Assembly (NCBI RefSeq): GCF_001641635.1
Contig: NZ_LUUB01000034.1
Location: forward strand, 62,001 to 126,000
DNA length: 64,000 nucleotides
From: Bradyrhizobium centrolobii
Lineage (GTDB): Bacteria > Pseudomonadota > Alphaproteobacteria > Rhizobiales > Xanthobacteraceae
Direction: 5' to 3'
Shown one piece after another: positions 25,523 to 37,183 of the stretch (position 1 is the stretch's first letter; every line of letters starts with the position of its first letter). The position numbers and the translations under genes were made by a program. Under the pieces are notes generated by a model. The model did no database searches and was not told the DNA's origin. It was given only the letters and a program-made list of their open reading frames with translations.

Positions 25523-26524
25523 ATGCACAGGAACACCGTCCGCCCAATCGCGGCAATTGCCGGCTATGCCGCACTTTGCTGCCTTGCCATCGGTCCGCAC
25601 TGCGCCTCGGCCGCGGAATTGCTCAAAGCCCGGCTTGCGCAAAACCTCGCACCGATCTCCGGCCTTGCGATCGTCGCCAAATCAAAGGGCATTTTCGAAA
25701 AACACGGACTGGACATCACGGTCTCGAACTTCACGTCCGGCAAGCAGTGCCTGGACACCGTGATCGGGGGCGGCGCCGACATCGCGACGACGGCGGAGGC
25801 GCCGGTCACCGCTTCGACGATGGCAAACCAGCCCATCGCCTTCGTCGCCGGCATGGAATACTCCGACCTCAAGACGGTCGTCGCTGCCAAGGCCGGCGTC
25901 AAGACCAAGGCAGATCTTCGCGGCAAGCGAATCGCATTCACTGCCGGCACCGGCAGCGAGGTTTACACGGCGACTTTGCTGAAGTCTGAGGGATTGACTC
26001 CCAAGGATGTCACTCTCGTCAATCTGCGGCCGCAGGAGATGCTGCCGGCGCTTGCAGCCGGAAGCATCGACGCGATCGACACTTGGGAACCCCACATCGC
26101 CAACGCCAAGAAGGCCCTGGGCGAAGCCGCCGCTGAGCTCGATACGAAGGGCACCTACTCCGAGACGTTCAACATCGTCGTCATGAGGCCCTATCTGGAT
26201 GCCAACCCCGCGCTGGTTGAGAAGTTCATCGCCGCACTGATCGATGCCGAGGTCTGGATGAAGGCACACCCGGATGAAGCGATCACGGTCGTGGCGGACG
26301 CGGTCGGCATGAAGCGGGACGAACTCGCTCCCATCTGGGCCGACTATGTTTACCGGGTGCGTCTCGACGACCGGCTGATCGAGATTCTCAAGACCCACTC
26401 CGCGTGGCGCCTCGAGAGCGGCAACCATCCTCCGGGAGCGGCAATGCCCGACTTCAGCAAGGTCGTCGTCACCGAGCCGCTGAAGAAGGTCGACCCCGCA
26501 CGCATCACCCTTTCGTGGAAATAG
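25523..26524 (+). CDS. ABC importer substrate-binding protein (nitrate/taurine/sulfonate type)
   Basis: A 333-residue periplasmic binding protein of the NrtA/SsuA (NMT1-like) group. A signal peptide (YAALCCLAIGPHCASA) is followed by the fold's usual segments: ISGLAIVAKSKGIFEKHGLD, GGGADIATTAEAPV, LRGKRIAFTAGTGSEVY and AGSIDAIDTWEPHIA. AGGGGAG precedes the chosen ATG. It is the first gene of an importer operon. The ligand is uncertain; the downstream amidase hints at a urea-derived or amide nitrogen compound. Confidence 0.88.
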   Translation: MHRNTVRPIAAIAGYAALCCLAIGPHCASAAELLKARLAQNLAPISGLAIVAKSKGIFEKHGLDITVSNFTSGKQCLDTVIGGGADIATTAEAPVTASTMANQPIAFVAGMEYSDLKTVVAAKAGVKTKADLRGKRIAFTAGTGSEVYTATLLKSEGLTPKDVTLVNLRPQEMLPALAAGSIDAIDTWEPHIANAKKALGEAAAELDTKGTYSETFNIVVMRPYLDANPALVEKFIAALIDAEVWMKAHPDEAITVVADAVGMKRDELAPIWADYVYRVRLDDRLIEILKTHSAWRLESGNHPPGAAMPDFSKVVVTEPLKKVDPARITLSWK

Positions 26525-26538
26525 GCGCCCGCACAGCC

Positions 26539-27363
26539 ATGCAGGACGGCACTTCAGCACGACAAGAGATTGCTCTCCGCATTGACGGTCGCGGTCGGCG
26601 GCCGGATTCAGTTCGTCTTCGCCGCCTCAATATTCTGGTCGGGGCGCTTTCGCTTCCCTTGTTCGTCGGCCTCTGGGAACTGGTCTCCCGTTCCGGGGCC
26701 GTCAACATGGTGCTGTTTCCGCCGCCGACGGTGGTTGCTGCGGCCGTCCTTGAGTGGATGCGAAGCGGACAGTTCTTTGGCGATCTGCTGGCCAGCCTCT
26801 TTCGCGTCACCGCGGGGTTCATCGTGGGCGGTGCGCTCGGCGTCCTGCTCGGTATTCTCACCGGCCAGTTCCCTGTTATTTCGAGCCTGCTGTCCCCGCT
26901 ATTCCATATCCTGCGGCCCATTCCGCCGATTGCTTTCGTGCCGATCGTCATCCTCTGGTTCGGCCTGTCGGAGGCGGGAAAACTTTTCCTCGTCGTATGG
27001 GGCGTGTTCTTCACGGTATGGCTTTCGACCCACATCGGCGTGCAGAAGGTCGACCGCGGCCTGATTCGGGCGGCGTTGATGCTCGGCACGCCCCGGCGGC
27101 AGATGCTCCAGGAGATCGTGCTGCTGGGCGCGCTTCCCTACATCGTGGTCGGGTTGCGCACCGCCGTCAGCATCTCCTTTTACACGCTTGTCGCGGCCGA
27201 ACTCGCAGGCACTTTCGCCGGCATTGTCTACAGGATCGAGATTGCGCAGCAGAATTTGCAAACGGGCCAGGTCATGGGCGGGCTCGCAGCGCTCGGGTTG
27301 ATTTCGTTCCTTGCCGACCGGCTGTTTGCGGCTCTTGCGGAACGTACCGTCTGGTGGCGCTGA
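26539..27363 (+). CDS. ABC importer permease (SsuC/TauC type)
   Basis: A 274-residue inner-membrane permease with about six helices. The EAA loop is LMLGTPRRQMLQEIVLLGAL, contacting the ATPase, and FPPPTVVAAAV near the N-terminus is typical of the nitrate/sulfonate permeases. The start at 26539 lies 14 bases after the binding-protein stop. Its TGA shares one base with the ATG of the ATPase gene, so the two are coupled. Confidence 0.9.
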   Translation: MQDGTSARQEIALRIDGRGRRPDSVRLRRLNILVGALSLPLFVGLWELVSRSGAVNMVLFPPPTVVAAAVLEWMRSGQFFGDLLASLFRVTAGFIVGGALGVLLGILTGQFPVISSLLSPLFHILRPIPPIAFVPIVILWFGLSEAGKLFLVVWGVFFTVWLSTHIGVQKVDRGLIRAALMLGTPRRQMLQEIVLLGALPYIVVGLRTAVSISFYTLVAAELAGTFAGIVYRIEIAQQNLQTGQVMGGLAALGLISFLADRLFAALAERTVWWR

Positions 27364-28223
27364 TGTCGCGACCTCGATCGATCATGAAACCGGCTCTGGC
27401 AAGTTCGCCAGCCTCCGTCGAACCGGCGCGGAAACAACCGGCCATTCAAGTCTCAAACCTGAGCATCGTTTTCGACAGCAACCGCAGGCAGATCATCGCG
27501 GTGGATCGCCTCTCCTTTGACGTGGCACCTGGCGAGTTCGTTTGCATCGCCGGGCCCTCCGGCTGCGGCAAGTCGACGATGCTCAATACGATCGCCGGAC
27601 TGGAAGTGCCGTTTGAAGGCGACATCCTGGTGGAGGGCTCGCGTGTCTACAGCCCGCGACCCGATGTCGGCATGGTGTTCCAGCAGCCGCATCTTTTCCC
27701 CTGGAAGTCCGTCCGCAGGAACATCGCCCACGGCCCCAGAATGCTTGGAAAGTCCACGACGGAAGCGAATGCCATCGCCGACGATCTGATCGCGATGGTC
27801 GGTCTCAAGCGTTTCGCCGACGCTTATCCGAACACGCTGTCCGGCGGCATGCAACAGCGCGTGGCGATTGCGCGAGCGCTGGCCAACCGGCCCCGCGTGC
27901 TGCTGATGGACGAGCCCTTCGGGGCTCTCGACGCGCAGACCCGGGCGGTGATGCAAGACAATCTGCTGGAGCTGCGCGACCGGATCAAGGCGACAATCGT
28001 GTTCGTCACGCATGACATCGATGAAGCCATCGTGCTGGCCGACCGCGTTCTCATCATGAGCGCGGGACCCGGCCGCGTCCTGCGCGAAGTCGCGGTCAAG
28101 CTGCCGCGCCCGCGGTCGAACTCTATCATGGTCGAGCCAACTTATCTTGCCCTCAAGAAGGATTGTCTCGACGTCATCCGCGCAGAAGGGTTGCGGGCGT
28201 TCAATCAGTCGGACGCGAGCTGA
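27363..28223 (+). CDS. ABC importer ATPase (SsuB/TauB type)
   Basis: A 286-residue nucleotide-binding subunit with Walker A GPSGCGKST, Q-loop VFQQPHLFPWKS, signature LSGGMQQRVAIARAL, Walker B VLLMDEPFGALD and switch His in FVTHDIDEA. The N-terminal 25 residues before the domain are extra; an ATG at 27384 is an alternative start. Overlap with the permease stop (TGATG) indicates one transcript for the three importer genes. Confidence 0.93.
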   Translation: MSRPRSIMKPALASSPASVEPARKQPAIQVSNLSIVFDSNRRQIIAVDRLSFDVAPGEFVCIAGPSGCGKSTMLNTIAGLEVPFEGDILVEGSRVYSPRPDVGMVFQQPHLFPWKSVRRNIAHGPRMLGKSTTEANAIADDLIAMVGLKRFADAYPNTLSGGMQQRVAIARALANRPRVLLMDEPFGALDAQTRAVMQDNLLELRDRIKATIVFVTHDIDEAIVLADRVLIMSAGPGRVLREVAVKLPRPRSNSIMVEPTYLALKKDCLDVIRAEGLRAFNQSDAS

Positions 28224-28263
28224 TCGCCCAGAATTCGCAGACGTGAAGCGGACCGCAGCGCGC

Positions 28264-28279
28264 TGGCATGGTTCTTGAA
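28264..28279 (+). promoter_or_regulatory. Weak sigma54-like promoter before the Crp/Fnr gene
   Basis: TGGCATGGTTCTTGAA resembles the -24/-12 consensus TGGCACG-N4-TTGCW, but the -12 GC is GA and one base of the -24 box differs. Its place 35 bases before the likely ATG and beside a nitrogen-type importer makes it worth noting, no more. Confidence 0.22.
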
Positions 28280-28313
28280 TAATCGATGCCGGGTCTCACA
28301 GGCGGAGCCGGCG

Positions 28314-29039
28314 ATGTACAGGGCGAACAGCGCGATAGCGGCTGGTGTGATGCTGGCAGAGTCGGGCAATCTCGTCAGGCCGCTGCCTGGCTTGCTGGAC
28401 GGTCTCAACCGGGCTGATTGCAATCGCTTGCGTGCGATCGGACGCGAGAAGGCCCTGGAAGCCGGCCAGCTGGTTTGGTCTCAGGGCGACGCACAGGCCG
28501 GGATCTACCTGATCAGCGAGGGGCGCATACGCAGCTACTATGCGGCACCGTCGGGGCGCGAGGTCACGCTCGCCTACTGGTTTCCCGGCAACTTCGTCGG
28601 CGGCCCCGATATATTCGGAACGGGCCCGCACATGTGGTCATCGGTTGCGGCCGAGCGCAGCCGGTTGACGTTCATGCCCGGACTGGCGTTGCGGCGGCTT
28701 GCGCTGGAATCGCCGGCGATCGCTGTCGCCTTGCTGGACGCCCTGGCATTCAAGGCGCGATGCTATTCGGCGATGGCCCAGATGCTCGGAACGCGCTCGG
28801 TGACCGAACGGCTGCATAGCCTGCTGATCTTCCTGTCGCACGTCTACGGCGTGAAGCGCGACGGTGAGATCGTCGTCGGCATGCCGTTTACCCACGGCGA
28901 TCTCGCCAATCTCATCGGATCCACCCGCCAATGGGTGACAGTGCAACTCGCGCGGCTCCAGGAGCAAGGCGTGATCAGGTACGACAGATCCGTGATTTCG
29001 ATCCTGGATCTTTCGACACTCGGGCAGGAGATGGAATAA
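28314..29039 (+). CDS. Crp/Fnr-family transcription regulator
   Basis: A 241-residue regulator with an N-terminal cyclic-nucleotide-binding-like barrel (QLVWSQGDAQAGIYLISEGR) and a C-terminal winged helix (THGDLANLIGSTRQWVTVQL). The Fnr-type cysteine cluster is absent, so it does not look like an oxygen sensor. The ATG at 28314 has GGAG at good spacing; a longer form from 28275 would overlap the promoter-like element. It lies between the importer and a converging amidase and probably controls one or both; the effector is unknown. Confidence 0.88.
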   Translation: MYRANSAIAAGVMLAESGNLVRPLPGLLDGLNRADCNRLRAIGREKALEAGQLVWSQGDAQAGIYLISEGRIRSYYAAPSGREVTLAYWFPGNFVGGPDIFGTGPHMWSSVAAERSRLTFMPGLALRRLALESPAIAVALLDALAFKARCYSAMAQMLGTRSVTERLHSLLIFLSHVYGVKRDGEIVVGMPFTHGDLANLIGSTRQWVTVQLARLQEQGVIRYDRSVISILDLSTLGQEME

Positions 29040-29049
29040 TATCCGCCTT

Positions 29050-30432
29050 TCAGCCGCCAGACTTCAATTCGAACGCCGCTCCGCCCGTACTGGCCTCGAA
29101 CCGCCGCGCCAGCCCGATCAGCGCGCGATCATGCCAGGCCGGCGCCAGCAGGGTCACGCCCATGGGCATGCCGTTCGGCAGTGTCGCGTTCGGAATGGCC
29201 ACGCCGCAGAGATCGAGCAGATTGGCAAAGTACGAGTAGTAGCCGAGGCGATTGTTGAGGGTGATCGGATCGCGATGCATCTCCTCCAGCGTGAACGGCC
29301 GCGGTGCAGTCGGGACCACCAGCGCATCGATGCCCGCAAAGATCGCCTCGGCGTTGCGGCGAAGCCGGTGCAGCCGGTGAATGGCACCAAATGTGTCGAT
29401 CGCCGAATAGCCGGCGGCTGAGCCCAGCACGGTCCTCGTGACATCAAGCAAGGAGCCGGAATCGATGTCCATAAGCGAAGCGATGGCCGAGCGCCGCTCC
29501 GCCACCCAGGGTCCGCTGAACATCAACTCCCCGGCTTGGCGGAATGGGGCGAAGTCCACCTCAATCGCCGTTCCTCCAATCTGCACAAAACGCTCGCAGG
29601 CGCGCTCATAGAGCTCGCCGCATTCCGGCATGCCGAAGCATTCGAGATCGCCGGACGCAATGCGGCCGAACCGGAACGATGGCCCCGCCCCGCTGGCGAA
29701 AAAGGCCCTCGGCAGGCGGCTGTAGGGATCTTCGAAATCGAACCCTTCGATAATTTCGAGGATCGCCTCGCCATCGCTGACGGTATTGCAGAACACCGAA
29801 ACGCAATCGATCGTCGGGCAATTCGGCACCAGCCCGCGTGATGACACCAGTCCAACGGTCGGCTTGATTCCGACGATGTTGTTGAAGCCGGCAGGTATGC
29901 GGCCGGACCCGCCGGTATCGGTGCCGAGCGCGAACGCGACGTGCCCGGCCGCCACGGCGACCGCCGACCCGGAACTGGAGCCGCCCGCAATATAGCGCGC
30001 GTCGCCAACCGACGCGCAGGAGCCATAGGGCGAACGCGCGCCGGACAGGCCTGTGGCGAACTGATCGAGATTGGTCTTTCCAAGGCAAATTGCGCCGGCC
30101 GCGGTGAGGCGTTCGACGCTGTGCGCGGACTGCCAGGGCGTGTAGCTGAACGCCGGGCATGCGGCAGTGGTCGGCATTCCCTTGACATCGATATTGTCCT
30201 TCACACCAAAGGGAATGCCGAGCAGCGGGAGATTTTCGCCTGTCCGCGCGCGCGCCACGAGCTTACGGCATTCTTCGAGCGCCTCCTCCCGCGGGCGAAG
30301 ATAGATCCAGCAATTGCGGTCGCGCTCGGCCTCGATCCGTTCATAAGCCGTTTCGATCGCCTCCAGCGGTAGGGACGAATTCCTGGCGACGGTTTCGTGA
30401 TTTGTCCTGGAGCGCGCGACAGACTGACTCAC
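29050..30432 (-). CDS. Allophanate hydrolase-like amidase (amidase domain only)
   Basis: A 460-residue amidase-signature enzyme. The sequence GIPFGVKDNIDVKGMPTTAA, then AGAICLGKTNLDQFATGLSG and FALGTDTGGSGRIPAGFNN follows the N-terminal amidase domain of allophanate hydrolases. The triad is Lys78, cis-Ser near 153 (GGSSSGS) and Ser176. Full allophanate hydrolases carry an extra C-terminal domain missing here, so the true substrate may be another small amide. The GTG start is set by GAAGGAG upstream. It converges with the Crp/Fnr gene and is probably linked to the importer. Confidence 0.82.
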   Translation of the reverse strand: MSQSVARSRTNHETVARNSSLPLEAIETAYERIEAERDRNCWIYLRPREEALEECRKLVARARTGENLPLLGIPFGVKDNIDVKGMPTTAACPAFSYTPWQSAHSVERLTAAGAICLGKTNLDQFATGLSGARSPYGSCASVGDARYIAGGSSSGSAVAVAAGHVAFALGTDTGGSGRIPAGFNNIVGIKPTVGLVSSRGLVPNCPTIDCVSVFCNTVSDGEAILEIIEGFDFEDPYSRLPRAFFASGAGPSFRFGRIASGDLECFGMPECGELYERACERFVQIGGTAIEVDFAPFRQAGELMFSGPWVAERRSAIASLMDIDSGSLLDVTRTVLGSAAGYSAIDTFGAIHRLHRLRRNAEAIFAGIDALVVPTAPRPFTLEEMHRDPITLNNRLGYYSYFANLLDLCGVAIPNATLPNGMPMGVTLLAPAWHDRALIGLARRFEASTGGAAFELKSGG

Positions 30433-30545
30433 CGAATATCTCCTTCTCCAACCGGCGGGCGCGAAATTGCGGGAGCTCTGCGCGGGCAACAAGCAATTAA
30501 GTGCTTCGGCCAGATGGCTGGCCGGATCAGATACTCGCGGCTCAA

Positions 30546-30577
30546 AGAAAAAGGCGCCGTGCCGAAGCACGACGCCC
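30546..30577 (-). terminator. Rho-independent terminator after the Tim44-like gene
   Basis: On the minus strand, GGCGTCGTGC-TTCG-GCACGGCGCC forms a ten-pair stem with a TTCG tetraloop and is followed by TTTTTC. It stands directly downstream of the Tim44-like gene. Confidence 0.8.
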
Positions 30578-30599
30578 TTGTTGTTCGATCCGTCCGCGA

Positions 30600-31565
30600 T
30601 CAGTTGGTCTGCTGGATCGCCGACAATTCCCAACCGCCGCCCGGCCGCCGTGCGAAGGTCCAGATTTCGGTGACCTCGCCCGGCTGTTCGCTGCCGGCGA
30701 CGAGCGCGCCGGTGTTGCGATCGACCGTCTTGTCGGTCAGCGCGAAGCGCATCGCCACCGTCGCATAGTCGGTCTCGCCTTCGCGCCAGGCTTCCGCGAG
30801 GTCGCCCTGCAACAGCTTGACGTTGGAGGTCTTGTTGACGACGTTGCGCGCGCGGTTCTGGGCGAGGTCCTGCTCGAGATAAGAGACCATTTCCGGCGTC
30901 GCGAGCGTGTGCAGCTTGGCCACGTCCTCGTTCGACCAGGCGGTCTGGATCTCGCCGAGCAGACGCTCGAACGCCTCATAGTCGGCCGGCCGGATTTCGA
31001 GCGGCGCATTGTTGGAGCCGAAGCCGAAACCGCCAAGGCCGCTGCGATAGTTCGTCTGCGGTCCCGAACCGCCATTACCATCAGCGCCCGCATAGGCGGC
31101 CTGCGGCGTGTGGCGGCGCTGCCACCACGACATCGCCAGCCGCACCACGAACACCACGAGCACGATCTGGAGGATCAGGCCCAGGATCGACGAGAGGCCG
31201 CCGAGACCACCGAACAGACCGCCACCGAACAGCATGCCCAAGAGGCCTGCGCCGAGGAAACCGGCGGCAAGGCCGCCCAGGAAGCCGCCGCCGCGGCCGA
31301 ACAGGCCGCCGCGCGCGGGCGCGGTTGCGGGCGAGTTCATGCCTGCGCCTGGCTGGGTGTAGGTGCGGTTGAACTGCGAGGCCGAGCCCGGCGCGGTCGT
31401 GGTCGACGGCGGCGCCGAGTAAGTGCGCGAGCCGCGCGAACCCGACGAGAAGCCACCGCCGACGCGGGCGTCGGCGGACGAGATCGCCAGCGCAGTCGGC
31501 AGCGCGAGCGCCAGCACGACGGCAATCGTCTTCACGAAACTGCGGCTACGTTGCGAGAAATTCAT
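30600..31565 (-). CDS. Tim44-like domain membrane protein
   Basis: A 321-residue protein with an N-terminal signal or anchor (VKTIAVVLALALPTALAISS), a Gly/Ser-rich linker, a membrane segment (LSSILGLILQIVLVVFVVRL) and a C-terminal Tim44-like domain (residues about 190-321; LLGEIQTAWSNEDVAKLHTL through VTEIWTFARRPGG). Bacterial Tim44-like proteins are membrane-associated and of mostly unknown job. The start at 31565 is preferred to one eight codons upstream. A strong terminator follows, so it is transcribed alone. Confidence 0.85.
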   Translation of the reverse strand: MNFSQRSRSFVKTIAVVLALALPTALAISSADARVGGGFSSGSRGSRTYSAPPSTTTAPGSASQFNRTYTQPGAGMNSPATAPARGGLFGRGGGFLGGLAAGFLGAGLLGMLFGGGLFGGLGGLSSILGLILQIVLVVFVVRLAMSWWQRRHTPQAAYAGADGNGGSGPQTNYRSGLGGFGFGSNNAPLEIRPADYEAFERLLGEIQTAWSNEDVAKLHTLATPEMVSYLEQDLAQNRARNVVNKTSNVKLLQGDLAEAWREGETDYATVAMRFALTDKTVDRNTGALVAGSEQPGEVTEIWTFARRPGGGWELSAIQQTN

Positions 31566-31783
31566 GTGCGTTTCCCAAATCCCCGGCATGGGGACGTGCC
31601 CCTAAGATGGGCAGCCTTCTACAAAAGTGAAGCCGGTTTCGGAAGCCCCGACTGCGGCCCTCAGTCGCGGGGATGTGGCAAAAGCCCATATTTGCCGGGG
31701 GTTTGGAGGGGCGCGCGGTGGAACCGTGGTCAAAGGTTACCGGCGCGTTTTCAACTTGAGATAAGGGCTCCGCTCTCTCGACA

Positions 31784-31869
31784 CGTCGCTGCGAGCGCAG
31801 CGAAGCAATCCAGAGCCTTTCCGCGGAGACAGTCTGGATTGCTTCGTCGCTCCGCTCTTCGCAATGACG
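31784..31869. repeat. CATTGCGAGCG/GAAGCAATCC-type palindromic repeat
   Basis: GCGAGCGCAGCGAAGCAATC pairs with GGATTGCTTCGTCGC...GCAATGACG. The element closely resembles those at 37184-37263 and 40625-40703. It lies in the gap between the Tim44-like gene and cckA. Confidence 0.8.
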
Positions 31870-31896
31870 GCATTCGGGGCAGGCCGCTTCCCAAAC

Positions 31897-32038
31897 GTCG
31901 TCCTGGACAAGCGAGCGGAGCGAGCGCTGATCCAGGACCCATTACCCCAGGGCGTGGTTGTCTTGCACTGGTTTGGCCAACACCTTCCGCCACGACAGCC
32001 TTTCGGTGTAATGGGTCCTGGCTTTCGCCAGGACGACG
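31897..32038. repeat. CGTCGTCCTGG-type palindromic repeat
   Basis: Outer arms CGTCGTCCTGG and CCAGGACGACG enclose inner arms CCAGGACCCATTAC and GTAATGGGTCCTGG, forming a long hairpin of about 140 bases in a different sequence family from its neighbour. It fills the space before the cckA stop codon. Confidence 0.75.
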
Positions 32039-32083
32039 GCGGAGATTGCCCAGCGTCGGTATCCTCCCTCACGAGACACGCCC

Positions 32084-34705
<2,622 letters not shown>

Positions 34706-34818
34706 GGGGCACGCGGGGTCCTCCCTGCCTGAATCGGACCCGCGGGCGCAAGGGCGGCAACGGCGAAACGTACGCTGATTCCCAGATTACAGCCATTTCC
34801 GGTACTTTTCGGGGCTTT

Positions 34819-35898
34819 TTATCCCCGTCCGGCGCCAAACCCGCGCTTCAGCCGGACGACGTAGCCGATGACTTCGGCAACCGCATGGTAGTACTCGACC
34901 GGGATTTCCTGATCGATTTCGACGGTCGCGTAGAGCGAGCGCGCCAGCGGTACGTTCTCGACGATCGGGATGTCGTGTTCGCGCGCGATCTCCCTGATCT
35001 TGAAGGCGAGATTGTCGACACCCTTGGCGACGCAGATCGGCGCTGACATGCCGCGCTCGTAGGACAGCGCCACCGAATAGTGGGTCGGGTTGGTGATAAT
35101 CACTGAGGCCTTTGGAACCGCCGCCATCATGCGCTTCTTGGCGCGCTGCTGCCGGAGCTGCCTGATCTTGCCCTTGATGTGCGGGTCGCCTTCGGACTGC
35201 TTGAACTCTTCCTTGATCTCCTGGAGCGACATTTTCTGCCGCTGGAACCAGCTTCGATACTGGAAGAAGTAGTCCGCGATGGCGACGATCGCGAGCGCAG
35301 CGACCACCGCGCCCAGAAGGTGGATGGTCATGCTGGTGGTGGCGCCCAGCATGGCGGACGGATCGAGCTTGACCATCGCCTCCATCCGGTGCCGCTCGGG
35401 CCACAGGATCATGGTCATGACCGCGCCGAGTGCGATCAGCTTGCCGAGACCTTTCAGAAAGTTGGCCGCGGCCTGCTTGCCGAAGATGCGCTTGAAGCCG
35501 GCGGCGGGTGAGAGCTTGCTGAACTTGGGTTTCAGGGACTCAGCCGACCAGACCAGGCGATGCTGAAGCATGTTGCCAGCAATCGCCGCCAGCGCCAACA
35601 TCAGCAAGGGCACGCCGACCGCCGCGAGCACCACCAATTCGAGCTGCTGCATCAGCGCGAGCAGGCTCCTGCCGTCGGTCTTGATCATCCAGGAATTGGC
35701 GAGCAGGTTGCGCATCGGCGTCACCAGGCCGCCGCCGATCGAACCCGAGAAGGACGAGACCACGAGCGTGCCGCCCGCGATCACGAACCAGGTGTTGATT
35801 TCCTGGCTTTTGGCGACGTCGCCGCGTTCGAGCGCCTCGTCGAGACGTTTTTGCGTCGGGTCTTCTGTTTGACTCTCGGGATCGTTGTCTTCCGCCAT
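34819..35898 (-). CDS. flhB: Flagellar export switch protein FlhB
   Basis: A 359-residue inner-membrane component of the flagellar type III export gate that switches substrate class from rod/hook to filament proteins. The N-terminal SQTEDPTQKRLDEALERGDV is the family start; four membrane helices follow, and the cytoplasmic domain carries the self-cleavage motif NPTH (residues 270-273). It ends the flgB-flgC-fliE-fliQ-fliR-flhB run, 7 bases after fliR, and precedes cckA by 113 bases. Confidence 0.97.
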   Translation of the reverse strand: MAEDNDPESQTEDPTQKRLDEALERGDVAKSQEINTWFVIAGGTLVVSSFSGSIGGGLVTPMRNLLANSWMIKTDGRSLLALMQQLELVVLAAVGVPLLMLALAAIAGNMLQHRLVWSAESLKPKFSKLSPAAGFKRIFGKQAAANFLKGLGKLIALGAVMTMILWPERHRMEAMVKLDPSAMLGATTSMTIHLLGAVVAALAIVAIADYFFQYRSWFQRQKMSLQEIKEEFKQSEGDPHIKGKIRQLRQQRAKKRMMAAVPKASVIITNPTHYSVALSYERGMSAPICVAKGVDNLAFKIREIAREHDIPIVENVPLARSLYATVEIDQEIPVEYYHAVAEVIGYVVRLKRGFGAGRG

Positions 35899-35905
35899 CG
35901 ATCCC

Positions 35906-36676
35906 TCACCTGAGCGGCATCATCTGGTGCATGACACCGATGAAGTAGTCGAGAAATGTGCCCATCATCGCCGCGATCACCACGCCGAGCACCAGGAAGC
36001 CAGCGAAAATCGACAGCGGCACGCCGACGAAGTAGACCTGCATCTGCGGCATCAGCCGCGCCAGCACGCCAAGACCGATGTTGAAGACGAGTCCGAACAC
36101 CAGGAATGGCCCGGAGAGTTGCAAGCCCAGCCGGAACGCGGCGGCGAAGGCGCGCGTCGCGAGCGAGGCGACGTCGCCGCTCGACACCGTCTCGCCCGGC
36201 GAGAAGATCGCGTAGCTGTCGTTCAACGCCGCAATCACCAGGTGATGGCTGTCAGTGGCGAACAGCAGCGTCACGCCCAGCATGGTCAGGAAATTGCCAA
36301 CCAGGACGCCCTGCTGCCCCTGCGTCGGATCGACCGAGGTGACGAAGCCGAGTCCCATCTGCTGTGCGATCACCGAGCCTGCGACTTGCAGCGCCGCGAG
36401 CGTCACGCGCGCGGTCGCGCCCAAGACGATGCCGATCACGATCTCATGCAGCATCAGCACGAGCAGCGACGCAATCGAGCCCATGTCGACATGGTAGGCG
36501 TTGCGATGCAGGGGCAGGATGATCAGCGTGAGCAACAGCGCAATCGACAGCTTCACCCGCGTCGGGATGTTGGTCTCACCCAGGCCCGGCAGCAGCATCA
36601 CCATCGCGCCGACCCGGGCGAAGGCGAGCATGAAGGCCGCGGCGAGCGCCGGCAGCAGCGAGATGTCGATGCGCAT
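35906..36676 (-). CDS. fliR: Flagellar export gate protein FliR
   Basis: A 256-residue inner-membrane protein of the export gate (FliPQR), with six helices, starting MRIDISLLPALAAAFMLAFA. The segments FARVGAMVMLLPGLGE and QVAGSVIAQQMGLGF are typical. The ATG at 36676 is chosen because the longer frame runs into the double hairpin upstream. It follows fliQ after a 180-base spacer occupied by repeats, a wide gap for this operon. Confidence 0.95.
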   Translation of the reverse strand: MRIDISLLPALAAAFMLAFARVGAMVMLLPGLGETNIPTRVKLSIALLLTLIILPLHRNAYHVDMGSIASLLVLMLHEIVIGIVLGATARVTLAALQVAGSVIAQQMGLGFVTSVDPTQGQQGVLVGNFLTMLGVTLLFATDSHHLVIAALNDSYAIFSPGETVSSGDVASLATRAFAAAFRLGLQLSGPFLVFGLVFNIGLGVLARLMPQMQVYFVGVPLSIFAGFLVLGVVIAAMMGTFLDYFIGVMHQMMPLR

Positions 36677-36679
36677 AGC

Positions 36680-36845
36680 CGAATGCCCCGGCTCCAACAT
36701 TCGCATGCCGTCGCGGCAGGCATTTTTGCGAATGTTGGAGCCAAAGGGGCATTCGCAAAGATCAATAGTCGCGCGGCTGTTGGATTTGACATTCGCCATC
36801 GCACCCCCCGGGAGCCCCGGGGCGAATGTCAAATCCACCGCGCGA
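36680..36845. repeat. Two tandem long hairpins between fliQ and fliR
   Basis: Hairpin 1 (36681-36755): GAATGCCCC and GGCTCCAACATTCGCA pair with TGCGAATGTTGGAGCC and GGGGCATTC, with a three-base bulge. Hairpin 2 (36769-36845): GTCGCGCGG and TGGATTTGACATTCGCC pair with GGCGAATGTCAAATCCA and CCGCGCGAC. Both lie inside an otherwise compact operon, just before the fliR start. Confidence 0.85.
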
Positions 36846-36856
36846 CGCATCTTGCC

Positions 36857-37120
36857 TCAGCCGCCGATGATTCGCGACGAGATCCGCAGCATGTGGGCAT
36901 GGAGTGCGTCGGCCATGAAAGGTAGCGCCAATAGCATCGTGGCGAAGATAGCCAAAATCTTCGGCACGTAGATCAGCGTCTGTTCCTGGATCTGCGTCAG
37001 CGCCTGGAATAGCGACACCACGACGCCCACCACGAGGCCGACCACCATCAACGGCGATGACACGATCACGATCGTCCAGATGGCGTCGCGCGCGACGTCG
37101 AGGGTCTCAGGTCCAGTCAT
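36857..37120 (-). CDS. fliQ: Flagellar export gate protein FliQ
   Basis: An 87-residue protein with two membrane helices (IVIVSSPLMVVGLVVGVVVS and PKILAIFATMLLALPFMADA) joined by FQALTQIQEQTLIYV, the usual FliQ layout, forming part of the FliPQR gate. The ATG at 37120 is set by the family start (MTGPETLDVAR) and GGAAG upstream. It is separated from fliE by a palindromic repeat. Confidence 0.95.
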   Translation of the reverse strand: MTGPETLDVARDAIWTIVIVSSPLMVVGLVVGVVVSLFQALTQIQEQTLIYVPKILAIFATMLLALPFMADALHAHMLRISSRIIGG

Positions 37121-37183
37121 TGCAAACTTCCTCTTCATTCCTTGCCTCCCCGTCGTCGCGACCAAGGAGGAACGCCGTTTCCT

